Assembly: GCA_030765065.1 (NCBI GenBank)
Contig: CM060988.1
Location: forward strand, 178,911,065 to 178,975,064
DNA from: Deroplatys truncata
Lineage: Eukaryota; Arthropoda; Insecta; Mantodea; Mantidae
Reading direction: 5' to 3'
Length of the DNA stretch: 64,000 nt
Below the pieces are notes generated by a model. It searched no databases, was not told the DNA's origin, and saw only the letters and a program-made list of their open reading frames with translations. Below are positions 55,827 to 64,000 of this stretch, piece after piece. A program made the position numbers and the translations under genes. The first letter of the stretch is position 1. The number at the start of each line of letters is the position of its first letter.

Positions 55827-58800
55827 TTAAATGCGCAGAGTAAAATCACTATCATGAATAAAACGTAAAACACATTCTATAGCACGCGTGTCGTCTGCCA
55901 AAACGTTGGCTAGGCCAATAGGCAGACCCACGCGGGCACGCAATGCAGCTAAAACCTGACACTCTGTTAAAATATGACGCACCGTCAAGGGCACGTCACA
56001 CTGCCCACAGAGTGGTGCGGGGTCACCACTGAGCAAATACCTATGACTAAAAACACAATGTCCAATCCGTAAACGAGCTAAAATTACCTCTTCCCGACGA
56101 CAAGAACGAGAAGAGGTATCCCAGATCAACGGGAAAGGCTTAACCTCCCGCAACTTGTTCCCCCGGAGGGCCGTCCACTCATCGCGCCAGCGCGAGAGGA
56201 TGCGGCGACGTAAAACAACACACGAATCTGACGAGGGAACAACAGAGGTAAAAAATCTGGGTAATAAAATCGCCGATTTCGCAGCGGCGTCGGCAGACTC
56301 ATTACCTGAGATGCCCACATGACCTGGAATCCACATGAAGGACACGCTGATGCCAGAGACACCCAGCGAGTGGAGCAGGTCATGTATGCGCTGTACGAGT
56401 GGGTGGAAATTGTACAGCGCAGTAATACTCTGAAGGGCACTCAGAGAGTCCGTACAAATAAAACAGTGCCGTAAGTCGTGCCGCTGAATGTATAAAACGG
56501 ATTGATAAATGCTAAAAAGTTCGGCGGTAAAAATTGAACATTGTCGAGGTAAACGAAAAGTAAAACTCTGTACACCAAAAACAAAGGCACATCCTACTCC
56601 AACATCAGTCTTAGACCCATCGGTATATATAAAATGACAGTCCCCGAACTGCGCCTGTAGTTCTAAAAAGGCGGATCTAAGAACAGAAGCAGGGGTCGCA
56701 TTTTTCGGCATCGACGTCAGCCCAAGGTGGATGTGGGCCTCAGCGCGCGACCATGGAGGAAAACGCGTTTCCCCTCGGGTAAGGGCCGGCGCTGGCGAAA
56801 CGTCCAAATGCCGAAGTAGCAGTCGAAATCGAACCCCTGGGGGGAGCAATGCAGAGGAGCTAACTAAATATTGCCGATCAAACGAATCCTCGTAAAATAC
56901 ATCGAAGGACGGGTGGTTAGGCAAGCTTGAGAGCCGACAAGCATAGCTACATAAGAGCATCTCACGCCTGAAAGACAGCGGAGGCTCTGCAGCCTCAGCG
57001 TAAAGACTGGGCACGGGGCTAGTTGGAAAGGCCCCTATAGCGACTCTAATACCACGATGACGAATGGGATTCAAACGACGTAACACAGATGGACGTGCCG
57101 ACGAATAAACAATACACCCGTAATCAAGTTTGGATCAGACCAAAGAGCGATAAAGGCGAAGAAGGACGGTACGATCAGCTCCCCAGGATGTGCCACTTAA
57201 AACACGTAAAAGATTAAGAGAACGGTCACACTTTGCTTTTAAAAAGGAAACGTGCGAGGTCCAACACAACTTTCTATCAAAAATCAACCCCAAAAATTTC
57301 GCCTCGTCTGCAAACGGAAGTATCCCTGGCCCAAGATGGAGAGAGAGCGGAGGGAAATACTTCCGGCGCCAGAAGTTGATGCAGACGGATTTCTCGGCGG
57401 AGAAATTAAAGCCGTTGGCGTTACTCCAGGCGTAGAGACGGTCGATACAGCCCTGGAGACGGCGTTCGAGTAGACAGGTCCGCCGTGAACTGCAATAAAT
57501 AGCGAAATCGTCAACAAAAAGGGACGATGAAATGCCAGGTGGAATACAATCAACAATGGGGTTGATAGCAATCCCAAAAAGTGTGACACTGAGTACAGAG
57601 CCCTGCGGTACTCCGTTCTCTTGAATAAAACGACGAGATAAAACCGAGCCCACACGTACACGAAAGACGCGGTCCGTCATAAACTCCCGAAGAAATATGG
57701 GAAGACGACCGCGGATATTCCAATCGTGAAGTGTACGTAAAATGCCGCCCCTCCAACAAGTGTCATAAGCTTTCTCCAGGTAAAAAAATACAGCCACGGT
57801 TTGACACTTTCTCAGAAATCCATTCATAACATGCGTCGACAGGGACACCAGATGATCGACGGTAGAGCGATAGCGACGAAATCCGCACTGAGTGTTCGCT
57901 AAAAGTTCCTGAGACTCAAGCCACCATGTCAACCGCCCGTTGATCATGCGCTCCATCACCTTGCAAATGCAACTGGTGAGGGAGATAGGGCGGTAGCTGG
58001 AAGGTAGTTGGCGATCCTTCCCAGGCTTAAGAATAGGGACAATGGTGGTTTCGCGCCAAACGGAAGGAAAAAGGCCGTCTTGCCAAATACGGTTATAGAC
58101 CTGTAGGAGAAAGAGTTTACTGTCGGCTGAAAGGTGCTTTAACATCAGGACATGAATGCCGTCCGGCCCAGGAGCGGAGTGCCTAGAGCAATGAAGAGCG
58201 TGCTCCAGCTCCCTCATTGTAAATAGTTCGTTATAGCATTCATCAGTAGCAGACCGAAAAGTATATGATGCGGAATCCAGCCGGTCTTTAAGAGAGCGAA
58301 AGCCGGCGGAATAATGGTCTGAACTGGAAACCGCCTCAAAGGCAGCACCCAGTGTGTTAGCGATGGCAGCCGGATCCACTATGGTGGCATTAGAAACCTG
58401 AAGGCCAGAAACAGTACAATGTGACACTTTACCTGAGAAGCGACGAAGTTTATCCCAAACAACGGATGAAGGCGTGAAACGATTAAAAGACTCGACAAAA
58501 CGAGCCCAAGATGCCTTCTTGCTATCCTGAATAATGCGACGAGCCCTGGCGCGCGATTGTTTAAAAGTCACCAAATTATCAAGTGTAGGGTGTCGCCGAA
58601 ACACCCTAAGTGCAGTCCTACGGGCACGAACGGCGTCCCGACAATCCTCGTTCCACCACGGAACAGGTGGCCGCCGAGGTTGGGAGGATGAACGGGGTAT
58701 TGCGCGTTCGGCGGCAGAGAAAATAATAGACGTAAGGTGCTGCACTAGTTGGTTAATGTCGGAGAAGGGCTGGTCGTCAAAAAGCACGAGGCTGGAATAC

Positions 58801-59516
58801 AAGCTCCAGTCGGCTTTTGCGAATATCCAGGTAGGTACTCTGGAATGCTGTACGTGGTGCGACAGAAGAGAAACGATGCAGGGGTAATGGTCGCTGGAGT
58901 AGGTGTCAGCGACGACGTTCCACTGAAGACGACGTGCAAGCTGGAGTGAGCAAATGGCAAGGTCCAGGTGAGAAAATGTACCAGAAGAATCAGAAATAAA
59001 AGTAGGTGCACCTGTATTGAGGATGGAAAGATTGAACTGATAAAAAATGTCGGAAAGAAGAGTTCCCCTCGCACAAGCCCTTGGCGAACCCCATAGTGGG
59101 TGATGGGCATTAAAATCTCCCAACAGAAGAAATGGTGTTGGGAGAGCGGACAGGAGAGATCGAATGTCCGCGGGAGCGAGGGGAGACGATGGAGGTGTAT
59201 ACACAGAACAAACAGAAAAGAAAAAACCGGGTAACTGCAGTCTAATGGCAACAGCTTGCAAGGCGGACGTAAGTGTGATAGTTTGAAAATGAACGTCATT
59301 ACGCACCAAAATCATGACACCACCATGAGCAGGAGGACCCTCCTCCGGTTCAAGGTCGTAGCGAACCGGAGTATATCCTCGGAGATCAAAAGGATCGTGA
59401 GGGCGAAGCTTAGTCTCCTGCAAACATACGACCATAGGCGAATGGGAACGCAATAAAAGTTGCAGTTCCGCCCTATGCGATCGTACACCACGTACATTCC
59501 AGGTCAGGATAGCCAT
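55827..59516 (-). pseudogene. LINE ORF2 (endonuclease, RT, RNase H) with one in-frame stop
   Basis: The ATG at 59516 opens 793 codons to a TGA at 57137-57135. The same frame continues without another stop to 55827, giving about 1229 residues in all. N-terminus: APE-type endonuclease (WNVRGVRSHR, CLQETKL, LLLGDFNAHHPLW, SDHYPCIV). Middle: reverse transcriptase (PILKPGKDRQLPSSYRPISL, GVPQGSVLSVTLFGI, SSLFVDDFAIY with the catalytic Asp pair). After the stop: SKLDYGC, then RNase H from about residue 960 (FIYTDGSK, TAELFSIY, CTDSLSAL, WIPGHVGISGNESAD, all catalytic residues present). C-terminus: a Cys/His motif (LCGQCDVPLTVRHILTEC). It would nick DNA and copy its RNA by target-primed reverse transcription. 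The single TGA sits where an Arg codon (CGA) is plausible. Confidence 0.85.
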
Positions 59517-59538
59517 TAAGAATAAGGGGATAAACTGT

Positions 59539-60828
59539 CTATTTAGAAGGGCGGCTTAAAATTACCTTTTGTTTAACCTTTGGGCTCGGGCTTTTTGTAT
59601 GGAGTTGGTCAGACTCCATAGCTTCCTCGGAGGGAGGGCCCACGCGCTCAGTGCCAGAAACCGATTCAAGCGCCGTGAATCGGTTCTGGGTGGCGATGGG
59701 TGAAGGGTGCCGCTGAGCGCGGCTTGTCCCAGGACCATCCTGGGACAGCGACCTCCGAGGAGGAGAAGGTGAACTTTTGTTACCGCGCGCACGCGGAGGG
59801 TCTTTCAAAAAATCTTCCCTACGAAGCTTCTGCTTGGGCTTCTTTTCAACGGCTTGCGACTTCATTGACTTGGGACCAGGTTTATACGGCTTGGTAACTG
59901 TAGCCTTAATAGACGGCCGGAGAGGAGTGGCGGTTAATCCAGTCAAGGTCCAGGTCTGAGTTTCGGCATCTACTCGTGGTACTGGCGAGGCAACAACAGA
60001 ACTAAATGTGCCAGATCGCAGGAGTGAAGGTTGGCGCGCATGGAAACGCCTCCGGGCTTCAGCGAAGGAGAGTTTTTCCTTTACCCGGATCTCCTGGATC
60101 GCCTTCTCGTCCAAATACCGCGGACAGTCGGCAAACGAAGCAGAATGTGACCCTTTACAATTAACGCAGACGGGGGCTGTTGAACAGGTACCTTCGTGTG
60201 AGGGCTGGCTACATGTTGCACAGATGTTAACGGCACTCTTACAGGAGACTTGCGTATGCCCAAAACGTTGGCATTTAAAACAACGCAGAGGTCTAGGAAT
60301 ATAAGGCCTCACAGAAATCCGTTCGTACCCTGCGGAAATGCTCGTGGGCAGATCGACGCCATCAAATGTAATAAACAGGGTACGAGTGGGTACCAATACG
60401 CCGTCGCGTTTGGCCTGCACTCGATGCACTGCAGTCACCTTTTGATCAGATAGATATTCTACGAGATCCTCGTCCGATATACCATCGAGGCTATGGGTGG
60501 TAACGACGCCCCGACAGGAGTTCAATGTGCGGTGCTTCTCAACACGGATGGGGTAACCGTGGAGAAGCGTAGCGCGCAACAAGCTCTTACTTTGCTGATC
60601 GGACTTAGTTTGTGCCAATAAGGAACCATTCCGTAGACGAGTGCATGATTGAACCGCACCAGCAATAGCATCTATGCCCTTCTGAATTATAAAAGGGTTC
60701 ACCTTCTCAAAGTTTTGTCCTTCTTCTGTTCTCGAAATGACCAAGTAACAACCAGATGACGGCGGTGCTACTTCTGTTACAATGACTTTTCGGCGCTTGT
60801 TGTTAATAATGGAGAAAGGGTGCTCCAT
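59539..60828 (-). CDS. LINE ORF1, gag-like nucleic-acid-binding protein
   Basis: An intact frame of 429 codons. I chose ATG 60828 (MEHPFSIINNKRRK) because the frame upstream extends only through a TTG. The middle part (about residues 90-185) may form an RNA-recognition-like fold. Three zinc knuckles follow in tandem: CFKCQRFGHTQVSC, CATCSQPSHEGTC and CVNCKGSHSASFADC. The C-terminal third is rich in Pro, Ser, Arg and Lys (KPKQKLRREDF, SPPRRSLSQD) and is probably disordered. ORF1 proteins of I-type LINEs bind the element RNA and form a ribonucleoprotein with ORF2. ORF2 starts 22 bases after the stop, so coupled or re-initiated translation is likely. No nonsense or frameshift mutation is visible. 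Confidence 0.8.
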   Translation of the reverse strand: MEHPFSIINNKRRKVIVTEVAPPSSGCYLVISRTEEGQNFEKVNPFIIQKGIDAIAGAVQSCTRLRNGSLLAQTKSDQQSKSLLRATLLHGYPIRVEKHRTLNSCRGVVTTHSLDGISDEDLVEYLSDQKVTAVHRVQAKRDGVLVPTRTLFITFDGVDLPTSISAGYERISVRPYIPRPLRCFKCQRFGHTQVSCKSAVNICATCSQPSHEGTCSTAPVCVNCKGSHSASFADCPRYLDEKAIQEIRVKEKLSFAEARRRFHARQPSLLRSGTFSSVVASPVPRVDAETQTWTLTGLTATPLRPSIKATVTKPYKPGPKSMKSQAVEKKPKQKLRREDFLKDPPRARGNKSSPSPPRRSLSQDGPGTSRAQRHPSPIATQNRFTALESVSGTERVGPPSEEAMESDQLHTKSPSPKVKQKVILSRPSK

Positions 60829-61463
60829 AGCGAAAAAAATCCTCCACCATTGCAACCGTCTCCGACCTCGGGCTCTGACTTCTCGGGCGTTACCCCGGCT
60901 TGGGTGAGTGGCCTATCTATACCAGACTCACCCCAGGGTCACACCTCCCAGAACATAGACAGAGGGACCCAATCGCCGTCAGAAGTCAGCAGCTCATGCA
61001 ATGGCCCCCCGCGGGACTGCAGTTGAACAGCGGATACGAACACAAACCCTACATGACGACCCCGGGTGGTGGGGATGACGCCATTACCCACTCACCCAGC
61101 TGCGCACGCGGTGCGCGGGTATCCGTCAAGCTGTGTCCACGGAGGATTTAAATAAAAAGATAAAAGAAACTAAAACTGTGTGGGCGTTTCGCACGCAAGG
61201 TAGGCCGGCGGGGAAGAAAAAGAGATGCGAATGTCGTGGTGCGAAATGGCCGGAAAGTGATAAGGGAAGAAAGAAACGATGGTGAGGTGCGGTATGAATG
61301 GAATGCAAAGAACGCACGAGAGCCTACCTTGGGTCCACCGGTCACTTGAAGAACCCACCTCGACCGGATGGGGGTGAGGGGATGAATATGGCGATGATTG
61401 GCTCGGGAACCCCCGGGTGCGCCAAAAACCCGTACTCACATAAGGTGAGCCCCTGGGGGGGGG
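60829..61463 (-). promoter_or_regulatory. LINE 5' untranslated region, probable internal promoter
   Basis: GC-rich, no conserved frame. In LINEs of this type transcription starts at the first base from an internal promoter. The first bases here would be the C run opposite 61455-61463, if the candidate duplication is right. No specific promoter motif is identified. Confidence 0.45.
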
Positions 61464-61475
61464 GGGGTGGAGGGA

Positions 61476-61953
61476 GATGCCAGTAAACCGTACACCGGCT
61501 ACACACACGTCTAACTCCAACGAACTCTTCCACTAGAGTGACACTTCCTTACCCCCACCACCCGTGTCTAGCCGAAACCAGACAGCGTTGACGTCATACT
61601 AGACAACTTCAGAAAGATCTTTCCCTTTGGCGTGGTCCGTACCGAAGGAAAAAACCGTTAAGCCGAAATATGACTAAAGAAACACAACAATGCTACGTCT
61701 GGTAGTAACAATACAGCACAACAGTGCGTATGGTAATGACAATAAAATTAATAATACGCCACAATACTGCAGAACAGTGCAAATGTCGATGATATGCGTT
61801 GTGTGTCTTGTTTGTTTCCATTCCGTCACGGTACCTGCTGTTGACAACAGTGATGTTCTGTTGCCCTCAAGTTTGTATTCAGTACTGCTCGGTTCTGTCT
61901 AGGGTTTTGTTTTTCCGACAGTGTTAGTTGTACGTACAGTGATACACAAAAGT
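61476..61953. other. unannotated spacer
   Basis: No family recognised. Confidence 0.35.
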
Positions 61954-62127
61954 ATGGACAGGTTTACTGATGAATAGTTGGCCGATATGCACCTCAAGTA
62001 TGGGTTCACTGAATGCAATGGAAGAGCGGCACAACTGAGCTGTTTCCGCACATCACAGTACCTTTGCATCTGCACAAACATCACCAAAGAAAATCTTCGA
62101 CGGATTTTGTATCGTTTTCTGGGGTCT
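61954..62127 (+). pseudogene. DUF4817-type transposase N-terminal fragment
   Basis: MDRFTDE, stop, LADMHLKYGFTECNGRAAQL resembles the start of a subgroup of these transposases (M-RFT-EE-ADMHL-YG---GNGRAA). A stop interrupts it after seven residues. The frame continues with NLRRILYRF before similarity ends. No catalytic part follows. Confidence 0.5.
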
Positions 62128-62245
62128 TTTGAGGTGTGGCCTTCACCTTACCTATCGCAGAGCATGGTGGCTTCATAACACAACAATAGCTTTTGTTTTT
62201 CTGGTGTTATTGAAGCCAAAACACGTTATTCTCTCAGAACCAGTC

Positions 62246-62430
62246 ATGCCGTATACTAGCGAAATAATTACTCGTGGACGTATCGTGGGTATGTGGGAGG
62301 CTGGTCACACTGTTACAGCAATTGCAACTGCAGTGCATAAAAGTGGGGAAGACGGTCTACATACTCGTGGGCACTCCCCGTAAAGCATCCCCAGATGATG
62401 ATATTCGTTTACTAAATGCAAATTGCTCTG
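62246..62430 (+). pseudogene. Tc1-type transposase N-terminal fragment
   Basis: MPYTSEIITRGRIVGMWEAG and HTVTAIATAVHKSG form a helix-turn-helix start. After a deletion and a frameshift the linker PRKASPDDDIRL follows. The catalytic domain is absent and no terminal repeats were found. Confidence 0.5.
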
Positions 62431-62733
62431 TTGTTATAATTGACTGATCATGTTTAGAAACTAGAGGTAAATATGTATATGGTTTACCGAATATGACATA
62501 CATATTATTGCAATAAAATTTGGTGATATTTTTGTCTATAATCCTGTTGTGTTCCTATGATCAGCAATATGTTAGTAAAGGCATATTAACCAATTATAGT
62601 TTGAATTAGAGGAAAACGTGCTGCTTTATTTATTTATTATTTAGTTATGTTTATTTCTATGCAGCAATAAGCATTCATATCACTCTGAGAATACAGTTCT
62701 GTTTATTTTTTGTTATAAAGTGCTGCTTGCTAT
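62431..62733. other. unannotated spacer
   Basis: AT-rich, no family recognised. Confidence 0.35.
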
Positions 62734-62736
62734 GTA

Positions 62737-63623
62737 CGACGGCTGATCAATAAAGACAGAGATTGATTTTTTCCTGAAGCTTTCTTGAGACTTTCCTGTC
62801 TCTACCATGAATATTTGAAAAGAGTGAGGTTTCATGTATAATGTCCATAGGCGGCAGCACTCTCGTATCGGTAGGTTGGTAGTAATGCTGTATATTGTTG
62901 ACCCTAGTTGAATTTCGCATACCACAAAATGAAGGTGACACAAGAGGAGCAATAAATTTTGTTTTCGTTTAAATCATACAGCCTCTGAAACTTTGGAAAA
63001 GCTGAAGCAAGCATACGGTGAAGATCCACTACCTCATGCAACAGTGTTTAGGTGGTTCAAAGACTTCAAAGTAGAGCGAGTCCTTTGTGCTAAGCAAGGT
63101 GGGCCTGGTGCTTCGGCTTCTGCTATGACTGAAGTCATCAACACAGCTGCTGTGATTGCTGTTCCCACTCACACCACTGTTACAGCAGCGTACTACACGT
63201 CAGTATTGGCTACACCGAGGAAGCACATTGCAAGGAAACATCCAGAACTTATCACAACAACGTGCGGCCTCACGTTGCAAATCAAGTCCAGGAATTTTTG
63301 GCTAAATTCAACATTACCTGTGTGCCGCATCTGCCTTATAGCCCCAATCTTGTCCCCTGTGATTTCTTTTTATTCCCATCACTAAAGGCAAAACTCCGGG
63401 GCATTCGATTTGAGATCACTGAAGCAGCGCTGAAGAAAAGTGAGGCGATTCTCAAAGATCTGACAAAGAATAACCTGTACCATGTGTTCGAGGGCTGGCA
63501 GAGACGCTATAAAAAGTGCATTCAAGTAGGAGAGAACTACTTTGAAAAAGACCATGTCAACATTGAAATGTATTAATAAATATCTGTGAAAAAAATTAGT
63601 CTGTCTTTATTGATCAGCCCTCG
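62737..63623 (+). mobile_element. mariner-group element, internally deleted, both ends intact
   Basis: 887 bases between TA sites (62735-62736, 63624-63625). The left end reads cgacggctgatcaataaaga and the inverse right end reads cgagggctgatcaataaaga, one difference in 20. About 400 bases of the gene are missing compared with full-length relatives. Confidence 0.8.
62929..63576 (+). pseudogene. mariner-group transposase with central deletion
   Basis: ATG at 62929. After an early stop the HTH part reads FCFRLNHTASETLEKLKQAY and PHATVFRWFKDFKVERVL. The central region with the first catalytic Asp is deleted. A later frame gives HNNVRPHVANQVQEFLAKF, where the second catalytic Asp (normally HDN) is Asn, then PYSPNLVPCDFFLFPSLKAK with the third Asp. 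The C-terminus WQRRYKKCIQVGENYFEKD runs to a stop at 63576. It cannot be functional, but the ends are well preserved. Confidence 0.75.
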
Positions 63624-63625
63624 TA

Positions 63626-64000
63626 TTTAATGAACATCATTCAAGCTTTAATTTGCACCCCTTGACAATCTTCTCAAACTACACATTCTACATTTCGCTA
63701 ACCTGGGCGCTCATCAAGTTTCCCCCTTAGCTTTTAACCCTTTCAAAGGCGTGTCCTGCACTAGCCGATAAGGTATGGGCTACCAATCACGATAAGAGGT
63801 CTGTATGACAAACTGAATGCACTCACTCTACCTCTTACTCTTTTAGTGAATGCAATAGAGGCGTGAATATATATTTCGTTTCTACGCTATTTTGTAACCT
63901 TTGTTGTGGTTACTTGTGTAACTATTTAGCAGAAGAAATGGCGCACCCTTGCACCGTGGCCTAAAGCAGTCAATGCAATGGCCATGGCTTCGCAAGGCAA
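63626..64000. other. unannotated end of window
   Basis: No family recognised. Confidence 0.35.

Larger units (their letters stand above)
55385..61463 (-). mobile_element. near-complete I-like LINE
   Basis: A non-LTR retrotransposon of about 6.1 kb in reverse. The order is a GC-rich 5' UTR of about 600 bases, ORF1, a 22-base gap, ORF2, a 3' UTR with an AT-rich tract, and a (GAT)n run (the inverse of (ATC)n) at 55385-55399 as its tail. ggggtggaggga occurs at 55373-55384 and again at 61464-61475, a candidate 12-bp target duplication that would set both borders. The G-rich nature of this repeat leaves some doubt. Three CCHC knuckles in ORF1 plus RNase H after RT fit the I group. Base composition is much richer in GC than its surroundings, consistent with a recent arrival. 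Confidence 0.8.

Noticed and set aside
57190..58950. Forward frames inside the LINE
   Set aside because: They are opposite to the well-supported ORF2 and have no motifs of their own.

Overview
The window is AT-rich eukaryotic DNA made almost entirely of transposable elements, most of them old, broken and nested in one another. I found no host exon, no functional tRNA or rRNA gene, no CRISPR array and no operon. The mix points to an arthropod, most likely an insect with a large repeat-rich genome: several mariner (D,D34D), Tc1 (DD34E) and DUF4817-type transposons, I-like LINEs with RNase H, long tRNA-derived SINEs, and a swarm of short DINE-1-like elements. The taxon is an inference from these families. 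No species is claimed.

Layout. 0-2.2 kb: a full SINE in reverse with target-site duplications, then a transposon 5' fragment. 2.2-24 kb: mostly two families that I label H and R. Family H is a 0.8-0.95 kb non-coding element with a 12-bp asymmetric inverted repeat, a 3' stem-loop and a (GT)n tract. Family R is about 1 kb, starts TG, ends CA, has 4-bp duplications and looks like solo LTRs. A mariner, DUF4817 transposase pieces, a second SINE family and a LINE tail lie among them. 24-32 kb: a pseudogene of an unnamed arthropod ORF family, a second copy of the long SINE, a mariner with both ends (28995-30259) and a Tc1 element with both ends (30688-31929). 32-40 kb: more H and R copies, including a clear H-in-H insertion. 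40-55 kb: a SINE with duplications, two copies of one Tc1 family (40715-42076 and 52788-54089), LINE remnants with RNase H, a palindromic MITE derived from a transposase 3' end (43944-44622), a mariner inserted inside a LINE RNase H domain (47152-48433), and a complete DUF4817-type transposon (50723-52062).

55.4-61.5 kb: the best-preserved unit, a reverse-strand I-like LINE. It has ORF1 (three CCHC knuckles), ORF2 (endonuclease, reverse transcriptase, RNase H, terminal Cys/His motif) and an (ATC)n tail, with a candidate 12-bp target duplication. A single in-frame TGA interrupts ORF2. 61.5-64 kb: two transposase N-terminal fragments and an internally deleted mariner with intact ends.

How the parts relate: LINE enzymes of this kind could mobilise SINEs in trans, and transposases could act on terminal-repeat-only copies such as the palindromic MITE. 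No autonomous partner for family H (expected to be a Helentron) or for family R (expected to be an LTR retrotransposon) is visible here. Nesting gives relative ages: R copies sit inside H copies, young H copies sit inside older H copies, and mariner or Tc1 copies sit inside LINE or H sequence.
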